Source: an uncultured SAR86 cluster bacterium
GTDB lineage: Bacteria > Pseudomonadota > Gammaproteobacteria > Magnimaribacterales > Magnimaribacteraceae
Length of the DNA stretch: 36,189 bases
Reading direction: 5' to 3'
Assembly: GCA_902618945.1 (NCBI GenBank)
Contig: CACNCK010000015.1
Location: 1-36,189 of the forward strand
Part shown: positions 8,439 to 16,784 of the stretch, piece after piece
How the letters are laid out: each line of letters opens with the position of its first letter
How positions within the stretch are numbered: position 1 is the stretch's first letter
Made by a program: the position numbers and the translations under genes
Notes under the pieces: model-generated
Databases searched by the model: none
What the model saw: the letters and a program-made list of their open reading frames with translations, nothing else
Told to the model about the DNA's origin: nothing

Positions 8439-9659
8439 TTATAAGCTTTGAAAGGCCTGTTTTGCAGTATTCTCTATGAAATCAATGTCTTCATTGCGAT
8501 GAGCTAGAGAAATAAAATGATTATGGTATCCAAGCATGTAAACACCTCTCCTCACACATTCATCAATCCATCTGAAATGGGTTTCAAAGTCTACATCCTC
8601 CAATCGATAATAAGGCATAGAAGGTATTCCTGAGGCTATTAAGTTAAAACCTTCTTTCTCAGCAACTTTAACGAGTCTTCTATTAAGATTCTCACCATAC
8701 TCAATCAGTTTATTTGGAGCATTTACCTTTTGTAATTGATCGAGAGTTGCGAGTGCTGCAGCCATGGGGGGTGCACTAAAAAACTGAGTACCAGTAAAAT
8801 AAACTTTCTCAGCAGAATGCTTCAGCTTTTCTGTACCGACCAACGATGCCAGGGGGTGGCCATTAGCAATAGCCTTGCCAAAACAAATCATATCCGGTGA
8901 AAAATCAAAAGCTACATTAGAGCCGGCTAGATTTATTCTAAATCCAGCCCTCACATCATCAACAATAGTCAAAACTTCATATTGTTTGCATAATGATGTG
9001 ATTTTCTTCCAGTAGCCCTCTTCTGGCAGAGTATTATCTCGAGAGACGGGATGATCGTATGGTGAAGAAATAAAACAAGCAATATCATTTCCGTGCATGT
9101 TGAGCAATTCTTCTAAACCTTCAATGTCATTCCATTTAATTTTCAACACATGTTCATTATCAGAGTCAATAATACCTGGCCTACTTTTATCTTGCATCCA
9201 AGGGGCAACGCCGTGATAACCGTCATCAATTTTTACTATCTTCTTCTTTGAAGTGTATTCACGAGCTATCATTACAGCTAAGCTTGTTGCATCTCCTCCA
9301 TTCTTTCCAAACAAGGCCCAATCTGCAATATCTACCATTTCAACTAACTTAGTTGCAAGGTCAACCATAATTGGTGAAGCTAAACTGACAGTATTTCCTT
9401 TTTCAGAAGAGGTCTTGAATGCTTCTTCTACTTCGGGATGGTTATAGCCTAAAATTGAAGGACCATATCCACACATTAAATCTATGTATCGGTTATCATC
9501 AAGATCCCAAAAATAGGCTCCTTCGGATCTAGAAAAAAATTTAGGTCCAGTATCTCTTACCGCATATTTATAATGCCCAAAAATGCCCCCAGGAATTACT
9601 TCCTTAGCCTTCTTGAAGTATTCATTAGATTTGGTTACTTCGTAAGTAGTATTTTTCAT
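8439..9659 (-). CDS. Class III aminotransferase (glutamate-1-semialdehyde aminomutase-like)
   Basis: A 406-residue PLP enzyme of fold type I, class III. The PLP lysine is Lys262 in DMICFGKAIANGHPLASLVG, preceded by the cofactor-ring motif VDDVRAGFRI (233-242), where the usual DEV is DDV. YHGVAPW at 148-154 and KNGGDATSLA at 119-128 form the phosphate-binding site. It resembles GSA aminomutase-like proteins used in secondary or catabolic metabolism rather than HemL itself, because the HemL substrate signatures are not obvious. It sits 7 bp after the CmcJ-like gene and 5 bp before the PhoD-like gene. It probably transfers an amino group in an uncharacterised pathway. Confidence 0.85.
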   Translation of the reverse strand: MKNTTYEVTKSNEYFKKAKEVIPGGIFGHYKYAVRDTGPKFFSRSEGAYFWDLDDNRYIDLMCGYGPSILGYNHPEVEEAFKTSSEKGNTVSLASPIMVDLATKLVEMVDIADWALFGKNGGDATSLAVMIAREYTSKKKIVKIDDGYHGVAPWMQDKSRPGIIDSDNEHVLKIKWNDIEGLEELLNMHGNDIACFISSPYDHPVSRDNTLPEEGYWKKITSLCKQYEVLTIVDDVRAGFRINLAGSNVAFDFSPDMICFGKAIANGHPLASLVGTEKLKHSAEKVYFTGTQFFSAPPMAAALATLDQLQKVNAPNKLIEYGENLNRRLVKVAEKEGFNLIASGIPSMPYYRLEDVDFETHFRWIDECVRRGVYMLGYHNHFISLAHRNEDIDFIENTAKQAFQSL

Positions 9660-9666
9660 CTGAAAG

Positions 9667-10473
9667 CTAATCGAAGAAACAAACTGCTCTGACTTCTATG
9701 CTTTCTCTTGGTGAAACTCCCTCAGGAGTATCTGGATAATCAAATGCACTATGTAATGTTGGTATAAAAGGCTTCTCTTCTGAGTCATAAGTCTTAAACA
9801 TGAGAACTTCATCTCTATTCATTTCTGGATAGAAATACCATTTATGAGAATCACTGTGGGAAGACTGACAGATTTCAACCGTCAAGGCATTCGGTTGATC
9901 TGGAAGATAGTTAAATAAGTCAGTAGGTATCAATTCTTTATCAGAAACTGATCTTTTATCGCAAACAGCAAACGGTGTGTCTACGCCGTCCTTATCAAAC
10001 CTCCTCCAAAGGTTATAAACAACAATTCTTTTAGGACTGATTCCTGTCTCTCTTAAAAAAGGATCAAGTGTTGCTCCGAAACTAGTTGTGAAATCATTAT
10101 GGACCAACCTATGTCCTCCCTTTCTCTCTCCTGTTTCAGCCTGAGCCTCATTTCGAGTGATATGAGAAAAAATTTGTACAGTGTCCGCACCTACTTTTTC
10201 TTTCACATGAGTAGCCATCTCTTGATAATAAATATTTACTACCTCTTCATCATCATAAAAATCTTCAACCGAAGATATGTGATTAATTAACTCGAATCCA
10301 CCCATTGTTATATCAAAGTTGGATTCTCTAGCATTATGAACTGTTTTCTTAAATGCTTTTAAGTAGTCTGGTAAAGTATTTTTATCTTCAGAATCATTAT
10401 CTAGTCCATAAGCTGGCTTAGCTTCATTCTCTTTTAAAGGTTTTCTGTAATTAAATTCAGCTTCAATATTCAT
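9667..10473 (-). CDS. CmcJ/NvfI family oxygenase-like protein
   Basis: A 268-residue cytosolic protein matching the CmcJ/NvfI family, which includes CmcJ of cephamycin 7-alpha-methoxylation and the fungal Fe(II)/2-oxoglutarate endoperoxidase NvfI. Family blocks are present in order: HRLVHNDF (121-128, with the His-x-Asp iron-ligand pattern His125/Asp127), YNLWRRF (153-159), FAVCDKRSV (168-176), SHKWYFYPEM (209-218), DEVLMFKTYDS (221-231), LHSAF (240-244, candidate distal His241) and PRESIEVRAVCF. It is the first gene of a long minus-strand operon and is followed at 7 bp by a class III aminotransferase. Hydroxylation of a small molecule is the likely chemistry; the substrate is unknown. Confidence 0.8.
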   Translation of the reverse strand: MNIEAEFNYRKPLKENEAKPAYGLDNDSEDKNTLPDYLKAFKKTVHNARESNFDITMGGFELINHISSVEDFYDDEEVVNIYYQEMATHVKEKVGADTVQIFSHITRNEAQAETGERKGGHRLVHNDFTTSFGATLDPFLRETGISPKRIVVYNLWRRFDKDGVDTPFAVCDKRSVSDKELIPTDLFNYLPDQPNALTVEICQSSHSDSHKWYFYPEMNRDEVLMFKTYDSEEKPFIPTLHSAFDYPDTPEGVSPRESIEVRAVCFFD

Positions 10474-10558
10474 AGGTCAAAAATAAAGTTTATAGAAAGC
10501 ATATTACAACATTTTTTATTGAAAGATTATTAATATAAGAAAGATAGACTTAGCTCAA
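10474..10558 (-). promoter_or_regulatory. Probable promoter region of the 10473-to-1 operon
   Basis: The 85-bp gap between the OYE stop and the CmcJ-like ATG is very AT-rich. On the minus strand a TTGAGC (about 10549-10554) is followed after 17 bp by TATTAA (about 10526-10531), an acceptable but weak sigma-70 match. No operator-like dyad was noticed. As the largest gap upstream of this gene run, it is the best place for the operon promoter. Confidence 0.3.
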
Positions 10559-11878
10559 TTAATTCAAAGATTGGTTACTCTCCCAATATTCTTTGTAACT
10601 AATTGCAGCGTTCTTTTCGTTTTTCTGATACTGAAAGAATGCTTTCAGGACACCTAGATTTAGATCTGGATCTAAATCTTCTCCCATCCTGATAAGATTC
10701 AGGCACCAAAAGGCTTGATGACCCCAACCATTTATACCTTTTACAACAGATAAAGGAGAATTAAGACCGAACCAGCCTGGGCCCACTTGCATAGTTTTTT
10801 CCAAGACAGGAGTCTCGATTAAATCGCTATCAATTAATTTATTAGCTATATTTGGATCAATGCAAAATGGTCTTGCTATGCCTATAACATCACATGCATC
10901 TTTATTTAATGCATTATTCATTCCTTTAGTACTTCTAAATCCTCCAGTTACCATCAGAGGGCCCTTGAACACAGATCTAATATCATTTGCATAATCTAAA
11001 AAATAAGCTTCACGTGCAATTGTACTCTCCCTTCTCTTTTCAGCTCTTTCTGGATTAAGGCCCATATCAATTCCAACCAAATGAGGTTGCTCATAAGTTC
11101 CACCAGAGACTTCTAGAAGATCTAATCCTTCCTCATTTAACCAAGCTGCAACTTGAATAGCATCCTCATGAGTAAATCCACCTTTTTGAAAGTCTGCAGA
11201 GTTTAACTTAAGCGATACTGGAAAATCTGTTCCTACTGATACTCTCACTGCCCTTACTATTTCAAGAAGAAATTTTGCCCTATGTTCTAAGCTTCCTCCC
11301 CATTCATCTTCTCTTAAGTTGATATCAGGTGAAAGGAACTCAGATATTAAATATCCATGGGCTCCATGTATCTGTACACCAGTGAAACCAGTATCTTTTG
11401 CAATGCTAGCGCAATGAGAAAATCTCTGAATGATATCTAAAATTTCTTCATGTGTTAAAGGTCTAGGTTTACCAAATTGTGCGCCAGGCATTTGAAGCTG
11501 TACATCCGAAGGTGCCACCGGAATCTCTGCAACTGATGCCGGGGTTTGCCTTCCTGCATGAGAAATCTGCATCCATAAATGAGTATTATTTTTTGTACCA
11601 GCTTCAGCATACGAAGTTAATCTAGATAATTGTTCATTTGTTTGTTTTCCCTCTATAACAACATTACCTGGTCTCTCAAGATAACGATGATCAACTTGAA
11701 CATTACCAGTTAATAGGATCCCAGCTCCTCCAGAGGACCATTTATCATATAAATTTACGTGCTTATAGGTCGCTCTATTTTGTTCATCCGCTAAGCCTTC
11801 AGTCATTGCGCCTTTACAAATACGATTTTTAATTTGCACTCCGCAAGGGAGCTCGAGTGTATCTGATATGTCTACCAT
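10559..11878 (-). CDS. NADH:flavin oxidoreductase, Old Yellow Enzyme family
   Basis: A 439-residue TIM-barrel flavoprotein that uses FMN and NAD(P)H to reduce alkenes or nitro/enone compounds. Visible motifs are CKGAMTEGLAD near the N-terminus, WMQISHAGRQTP, VQIHGAHGYLISEFLSP (substrate/flavin histidines), REDEWGGSLEHRAKFLLEIV, and VTGGFRS then IGIARPF for the flavin phosphate. The length fits a barrel-only OYE without the Fe-S/FAD extension of dienoyl-CoA reductase. I choose the ATG at 11878 (MVDISDTLELP) because it lies 4 bp past the SDR stop. The frame stays open to 11977, but that part overlaps the SDR coding region and does not look like OYE. Co-transcribed with the SDR and GST upstream. 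Confidence 0.87.
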   Translation of the reverse strand: MVDISDTLELPCGVQIKNRICKGAMTEGLADEQNRATYKHVNLYDKWSSGGAGILLTGNVQVDHRYLERPGNVVIEGKQTNEQLSRLTSYAEAGTKNNTHLWMQISHAGRQTPASVAEIPVAPSDVQLQMPGAQFGKPRPLTHEEILDIIQRFSHCASIAKDTGFTGVQIHGAHGYLISEFLSPDINLREDEWGGSLEHRAKFLLEIVRAVRVSVGTDFPVSLKLNSADFQKGGFTHEDAIQVAAWLNEEGLDLLEVSGGTYEQPHLVGIDMGLNPERAEKRRESTIAREAYFLDYANDIRSVFKGPLMVTGGFRSTKGMNNALNKDACDVIGIARPFCIDPNIANKLIDSDLIETPVLEKTMQVGPGWFGLNSPLSVVKGINGWGHQAFWCLNLIRMGEDLDPDLNLGVLKAFFQYQKNEKNAAISYKEYWESNQSLN

Positions 11879-11882
11879 AGAT

Positions 11883-12767
11883 CTAATATTTCTCTCCATC
11901 CTCTCTAGGAGAAAAGAATTTTGCCATTTCCTCCTCTGAATTCGGAAGTATCTCTTTTCTTGATAATATATTGTCAAAGTGAGACCTTAAAGAATCATCC
12001 CAAGCAGGATGAGATAAAATATAAAAAATGTTCTTTTTTATAGCTTCGAGAACAATTTCTGCTATTTTATTAGGCTTCTTCCCCTGTCGAAGCATTGCTG
12101 ACATGATTTCCGCATCTATTTCATTAGTTGTTTCTCGTTCATCGCCTAAATGACTAGGTCGATTTCTTTCTGACTTATCTATGTTTGTATCAACAAAACC
12201 GGGGCATAAAACAGACGCATTAATTTTGGTTTGTCGAGTAATTAAATCTCTACTTAGAGCCTCCGTTAAAGCCATGACAGCATGTTTGCTAACTCCATAG
12301 GTGCCTGCTCCAGGCAGTAATCCTGCCATTGAAACGGTTGTCAGCACATGTCCCTCTTCACCATGTTCCACCATATGCGGAAGGAATATTTGAATGCCCT
12401 TTAGAACACCCTGATAATTTACCCCCATGACCCAATCCCAATCATGCTTATCAATCTCCCAGATAGGTTTATTTCCTGAATTAGCTCCTATGCCAGCGTT
12501 ATTACATAGAATATGAATGTTCCCGTATTCTTCTGTTGCCTTTGCATATAACTCTTTAATAGATTCTTCGACTAAAACATCAGTTTTGACACCGATAACC
12601 CTATGTTGATATTGCCTTAAACTCTCAACAGTTTTCTCTAGAACATCTTCTTCTATATCGGCAAGTACAACTTGCATTTTTTCTTGTGCAAATCTTTCAG
12701 CAAGTGCTTTGCCTATTCCACTTGCGGCTCCAGTTATGACAGCTGTTTTTCCTTCGAATTGCTCCAT
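11883..12767 (-). CDS. Short-chain dehydrogenase/reductase (SDR)
   Basis: A 294-residue classical SDR with TGAASGIG at 12-19, NNAG at 89-92, Ser146, Tyr157 and Lys161 (TYGVSK). Asp37 (VLADIEE) suggests NAD(H). It has an extended C-terminal region of about 45 residues (KKNIFYILSHPAWDDSLRSHFD), typical of SDRs acting on larger hydrophobic or steroid-like substrates. It lies 8 bp downstream of the theta-like GST and 4 bp upstream of the chosen OYE start. The GST, SDR, OYE order suggests sequential redox and glutathione chemistry on one substrate; the substrate is not identifiable. Confidence 0.88.
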   Translation of the reverse strand: MEQFEGKTAVITGAASGIGKALAERFAQEKMQVVLADIEEDVLEKTVESLRQYQHRVIGVKTDVLVEESIKELYAKATEEYGNIHILCNNAGIGANSGNKPIWEIDKHDWDWVMGVNYQGVLKGIQIFLPHMVEHGEEGHVLTTVSMAGLLPGAGTYGVSKHAVMALTEALSRDLITRQTKINASVLCPGFVDTNIDKSERNRPSHLGDERETTNEIDAEIMSAMLRQGKKPNKIAEIVLEAIKKNIFYILSHPAWDDSLRSHFDNILSRKEILPNSEEEMAKFFSPREDGEKY

Positions 12768-12775
12768 GATATTTA

Positions 12776-13534
12776 TTAGATATTGATTAACTTTTCCTGA
12801 ATAACCTGAAAAGCTTTCTTGTTTGCATTAATTATTACCTTCATAGGTGGAGCCTCCTTACTGATATCACCCAGCTCATACAAGGCGATATGTATATCGT
12901 CATGATAATCTACATTTTGCATCTCCTTTAGCCACTTTCGTATATTAGGATATGGCTCAAAATTATAGACATTGGTAAACATACTTTGCAGTTGGCCTAT
13001 CTCAACATATGCCGAGATATCAGCAATTGTCATACTATCTCCGATCAAAAATCTTGAGTCTTTTAACCAGCCAGTTTCTATTGCCTCAAAAGCTTTTTCT
13101 ATATTAGATTTAGATGTGATTAAGAATTCTTCTGAAAAGTTTAAGTCTTTTCTGACTTTAGGGGCAACAAGACCTATTGAAGCTTCTCTCACATTTCTGT
13201 GATGTAGATGTAAATAAGAATCTACTTTTGCTCTTTTTTCTGGATTAACTGGATATAAATCATCCCAATTATATTTATTACACAAGTAACACATAATGGC
13301 ATGCGATTCTGATATGACAAATCCTGTATCTGGATCCTCTAAACTCGGAATAGTCCCGGTAGGAAACTTTTTCAAGAAGTCAGGATGACGACTTCCACCT
13401 TCTGATGAAGAACCTGGGTTTGTTAACTTCAACTCAAAGGGAAATTTCTTTATTAACATCAACCACATTACAGCTCGAACGGGTTGTGAAAAAGGAACTC
13501 CATAAATTAGAATATTTTTATTCGTTTCAGCCAT
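12776..13534 (-). CDS. Theta-like glutathione S-transferase
   Basis: A 252-residue GST. The N-domain ILIYGVPFSQPVRAVMWL places Ser16 where theta-class enzymes carry the catalytic serine. It is followed by TIPSLED (cis-Pro63) and the Glu77 contact in ISESHAI (75-81). The C-domain begins with theta-like YLHLHHRNVREA and contains RFLIGDSMTIADISAYVE. Theta GSTs often act in dehalogenation, ether cleavage or peroxide reduction. It heads a tight GST-SDR-OYE set (8-bp gap to the SDR). A ribosome-binding site AGGGAG precedes the ATG. Substrate unknown. Confidence 0.85.
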   Translation of the reverse strand: MAETNKNILIYGVPFSQPVRAVMWLMLIKKFPFELKLTNPGSSSEGGSRHPDFLKKFPTGTIPSLEDPDTGFVISESHAIMCYLCNKYNWDDLYPVNPEKRAKVDSYLHLHHRNVREASIGLVAPKVRKDLNFSEEFLITSKSNIEKAFEAIETGWLKDSRFLIGDSMTIADISAYVEIGQLQSMFTNVYNFEPYPNIRKWLKEMQNVDYHDDIHIALYELGDISKEAPPMKVIINANKKAFQVIQEKLINI

Positions 13535-13576
13535 GTATTCTCCCTAAGTGCATATTAGCATTCAGAAAGAAATAAT

Positions 13577-14140
13577 TTAAAGTTTTGGAGTGATTTTATC
13601 TAATAAATCTTTTAATTCAGGCTTATTTCTGACTATCTCTTCAGCAGACAAACCTTCAAGTTCATGCGGAAAAACAAGCCACTTATCTGTCTCATGAAGA
13701 TAATAATCTGGATTTCTTTCTGTTTTATTTTGAGCAGGTTTAAAATAGGGAGTTGCTATCCTGATTTCAGGTGTATTTTTCTTACATGCAGCTTGTATAT
13801 CTGTAATAATTTGATTAATTGAATTGCCTGTATCAAAAACATCATCAACAATTAATAAGGAATCTTCGGATTCAAGCTTTTTAATGAGATAGCTCAATCC
13901 ATAGACTTGGACCTTATCATTACGTTGTCCCATGCTCGAATAGTAAGAAGTTCTTATCGCTATATGATCTGATTCAACTCCTAAAACATCAAACAGCTCT
14001 TGTACGGCTATACCAATTGGAGCTCCACCTCTCCATACACCGACTATATAGTTTGGTCGATATCCACTTTCATAGACTTCCCATGCCAATTTAAAAGAAT
14101 CTTCCAATAGTTCCGTTGCGCCAATGTAATGTTTATCCAT
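13577..14140 (-). CDS. Phosphoribosyltransferase (purine/hypoxanthine-type)
   Basis: A 187-residue type I phosphoribosyltransferase. The PRPP-binding loop is LLIVDDVFDTGNSI at 95-108, and the upstream VGVWRGGAPIG (33-43) gives the pyrophosphate-binding loop. The flexible-loop region carries TSYYSSMGQRN (64-74). The layout is that of xanthine/hypoxanthine PRTases that recycle nucleobases into nucleotides in the cytosol. Gene context supports purine salvage: an AzgA-type permease lies about 2.6 kb away, with a TonB receptor between them, and GuaC and GuaA occur further on. Base specificity cannot be assigned, and a non-salvage PRTase-like role remains possible. Confidence 0.78.
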   Translation of the reverse strand: MDKHYIGATELLEDSFKLAWEVYESGYRPNYIVGVWRGGAPIGIAVQELFDVLGVESDHIAIRTSYYSSMGQRNDKVQVYGLSYLIKKLESEDSLLIVDDVFDTGNSINQIITDIQAACKKNTPEIRIATPYFKPAQNKTERNPDYYLHETDKWLVFPHELEGLSAEEIVRNKPELKDLLDKITPKL

Positions 14141-14202
14141 AATTGATAACTGCTAGCAATGGATAATACATCAAAAGGTTCTAATTATTATTGAGATCAA
14201 TG

Positions 14203-14231
14203 GCCTTCCTCATTTAAAAAACAAGGAAGGC
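14203..14231 (-). terminator. Stem-loop downstream of the TonB receptor gene
   Basis: A perfect 8-bp inverted repeat, GCCTTCCT...AGGAAGGC with a 13-nt loop, begins 11 bp past the receptor stop. No U-run follows on the minus strand, so it may be a weak terminator or an mRNA 3'-protecting hairpin. Confidence 0.5.
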
Positions 14232-14241
14232 TTATAGATAT

Positions 14242-16581
14242 TTAGAATTGGTAACTAACTCTGCCCATGATTTGTCTCGGAGGAATATACTCTATACCTG
14301 TACCGGCAACTCCAAAAACATCAGTCATACTAGAGTTCATGCCATCTTTATCACCAGCATTTAATAGCATCAAATCGATACCCCACTGATCTCCTGGAAG
14401 ATCTAAGCTAGCCGTAAAATTTGTTATTGTGTAGGAATCTACTTGATCAACTATTGAATTGTTAAAAACTCTTTGCTGAAAATCACCACGATAGATAAGT
14501 TCAGCAGTAGTTGTTAACAATCCATAGGCAGTATCAGTAGTATATTCAATGCCTACATTTGCAGTTAATTCAGGACTTTTTGCTAGTTCGTTACCTTGTA
14601 GGTTTTCTCTTAAAGAATAGCGTATTGGTTCTTCTCCAAAGAAATAGAGTTCTGCTTGCAAGTTATCAAGAGCCTCATAAGAGGAAGTGATTTCTGTGTC
14701 AAGATATGCAACCCTTAAGTCAAAGGATAAAGACTCTGAGACTAGACCAATAAGCTCAAGCTCTAACCCCTTCATTTCTGATTCAGGTATGTTAGCTACA
14801 CCACCTCTGTAAATATCCGGATCAGTTGACTGAAATTGTAAGTTTTCATATTCATAAGTAAAAGCAGAAACATTTGCCCTCATACGTCCATCCATAAAGT
14901 CTGTTTTTAGTCCAACCTCATAAGCATCAATCATCTCACTTTCAAAGATTGGAAAAATCAATTGAGGTGCTGGAGCTGCTCCAAAACCTTCAGCGTCCAT
15001 AGGATAGCCGAAAGTTAAGTTACTTCCTCCTGGTTTAAAACCTTTAGTGTAAGAGATATAAACCATAGTGTCCTCATCGACATCATATTCATAAGCAAGT
15101 CTTCCTGTGGTTTCATCTAAATCATCTGAAATGAGAAATGTTTGAAGTCCAAAGAAATTAGTTACATCACTTGAAAATTCATCTTCAGTATATCTCAAAC
15201 CAAAAACAACTCTATTGGCTTCATTTATATTGACAGTTGCCTGACCATAGACAGATTGTGATTCCCTTGTAGGATAAGCTTCTGAGACAAAACCTAGCTC
15301 AGCATCGTATGCAGCAAAACAAATTCCTTCAAATGGATTAGTTGCACAAACTGGTGCATGAGTATAAGGAGTAAACTGACCATCCATAAGAGCAGCCTGT
15401 TTATTGTTATTAACATCTTTTACTTCGTAAATGTTATTTTCAATCTCATGATCAAAATAGAACGCTCCAAGAATCCAGTCTGTATTGCCAAATAAAGGTT
15501 CATTAGAAATTAAGTTAATTTCAAAAGTTGAAGTTTCAACCAAAGAAGTTTCAGGTCTATATTCTGCTCTATTGTAAGGAAAACCTTCCATGGGGCCATT
15601 AGCGTGAACATCTCCGAAATTATGCCTATCATTATCTCTGCTGACATAGATGTCATCTTCTTGCATGCTTGCAAGTATTTTTAAATTGGCAAAACCTAAG
15701 TCACTATTGAAGATTCCAGCAACAATTTCTGAAGTAAGTTCATAAACTGAAGCAGAGTCTTGTCTGAGTTGCCTTGGATCAGGAGTAGGATCATCTAACC
15801 CTTTCATAGCTGCACCATTATTTTCTGCTTCAAAGAATTGGGCAAACAATCTCAAACTAGAAGTGTCGCTTAAGTCAAAGAGCCAATCTGATCTAAAAGT
15901 AGTATGAAATGTATCATCCAAATCTTGTCCATTCACAAGGTTTTCAGAAAAACCATCATGATCTGTAGTAATCCATGAAAAACGTGTAGCAACAGTATCT
16001 GACAGAGGTATATTTATTCCTCCGCGAGCTTTGGTCAGATCATAGTCTCCCAAAGTGAGATCAACTTTACCAGTTAAGGCATCAAACGATGGGGCTGTAT
16101 TAATTACATTTACCGTTCCACCTGTTGAATTTTGACCGAATAGTGTTCCTTGAGGACCTCTGAGTACTTCAATTCTATCTAAATCAATAAAATCTGTTCT
16201 TAAAGAAAACTTAGACGCAATAAAGATACCATCCATATGCAATGCAACAGAAGGCGCTGCTATAGCATTCTGGTTAGTTTCATCACCCACACCACGAATA
16301 GAGATAATAGTTTTATATCCTTCGTTCTTGGCGACTGTAACTCCTGGGGCTATTGCGCTTAAACCTACAAAATCGACTATGTTCTTTCTCTCTATTTCGT
16401 CACTGCTTAATGCAGTTACTGCTTTAGAGACATCTTGTAAACTTTCTACTCTTTTCTCTGCAGTAACAATAACTTCATCGATGACTAACTCATTTGAGTA
16501 GGCATTTGAACTAATGGAGATTATTGAAAGCGCAAGCGAGATTGAGAGGAAAGACCTGAAAAGGGAATTTGATAATTTCAT
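14242..16581 (-). CDS. TonB-dependent outer-membrane receptor
   Basis: A 779-residue outer-membrane beta-barrel receptor. It has a signal peptide (MKLSNSLFRSFLSISLALSI, cleavage likely after SNA-YS). The TonB-box-like IDEVIVTAEKR follows the mature N-terminus. The plug domain has SIRGVGDE and DRIEVLRGPQGTLFGQNSTGG, and the barrel ends with the terminal aromatic signature GRVSYQF. I choose the ATG at 16581 because AAGGA stands 6 bp before it; an upstream in-frame start at 16605 has no such site and would add eight non-signal residues. It imports a scarce ligand using TonB energy. The family resembles the broad group often annotated as siderophore or carbohydrate receptors. Flanking purine genes hint at a nucleobase-related ligand, which is only inference. 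Confidence 0.92.
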   Translation of the reverse strand: MKLSNSLFRSFLSISLALSIISISSNAYSNELVIDEVIVTAEKRVESLQDVSKAVTALSSDEIERKNIVDFVGLSAIAPGVTVAKNEGYKTIISIRGVGDETNQNAIAAPSVALHMDGIFIASKFSLRTDFIDLDRIEVLRGPQGTLFGQNSTGGTVNVINTAPSFDALTGKVDLTLGDYDLTKARGGINIPLSDTVATRFSWITTDHDGFSENLVNGQDLDDTFHTTFRSDWLFDLSDTSSLRLFAQFFEAENNGAAMKGLDDPTPDPRQLRQDSASVYELTSEIVAGIFNSDLGFANLKILASMQEDDIYVSRDNDRHNFGDVHANGPMEGFPYNRAEYRPETSLVETSTFEINLISNEPLFGNTDWILGAFYFDHEIENNIYEVKDVNNNKQAALMDGQFTPYTHAPVCATNPFEGICFAAYDAELGFVSEAYPTRESQSVYGQATVNINEANRVVFGLRYTEDEFSSDVTNFFGLQTFLISDDLDETTGRLAYEYDVDEDTMVYISYTKGFKPGGSNLTFGYPMDAEGFGAAPAPQLIFPIFESEMIDAYEVGLKTDFMDGRMRANVSAFTYEYENLQFQSTDPDIYRGGVANIPESEMKGLELELIGLVSESLSFDLRVAYLDTEITSSYEALDNLQAELYFFGEEPIRYSLRENLQGNELAKSPELTANVGIEYTTDTAYGLLTTTAELIYRGDFQQRVFNNSIVDQVDSYTITNFTASLDLPGDQWGIDLMLLNAGDKDGMNSSMTDVFGVAGTGIEYIPPRQIMGRVSYQF

Positions 16582-16611
16582 TAAAAATCCTTGTCTTGCA
16601 ACCAAAATGAC

Positions 16612-16639
16612 ATTCTACCGTTGAATATTTGACATGCAA
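16612..16639 (-). promoter_or_regulatory. Candidate sigma-70 promoter for the TonB receptor gene
   Basis: On the minus strand TTGCAT (complement of 16634-16639) and TAGAAT (complement of 16612-16617) are separated by 16 bp. This would start the transcript about 20-25 nt before the receptor ATG at 16581. Pattern match only. Confidence 0.4.
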
Positions 16640-16766
16640 GAGATCGTTAAAAGAAAGGTAAAAATTTTTATAAATAAACCCTAAAAAACTCTTTTTTTAA
16701 CCTTTTTACACTTTTTTAATAAGAATTAGATAGTATCCAATCAATAAATCTTTAAAGTAGTGTCAT

Positions 16767-16772
16767 AGGAGA
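16767..16772 (+). promoter_or_regulatory. Ribosome-binding site of the purine permease
   Basis: AGGAGA lies 12 bp before the ATG at 16785, a long but usable spacing, and supports that start. A TTTACA at 16705-16710 with TAGATA at 16727-16732 (16-bp spacer) could be the promoter. Confidence 0.45.
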
Positions 16773-16784
16773 TTTCAATAAATA

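Noticed and set aside
11879-11977. N-terminal extension of the Old Yellow Enzyme frame
   Set aside because: It overlaps the SDR coding region by about 95 bp, and its residues are unlike OYE; the ATG at 11878 sits right after the SDR stop.
16582-16605. Upstream start for the TonB receptor
   Set aside because: The ATG at 16581 has a well-spaced AAGGA and begins a standard signal peptide.
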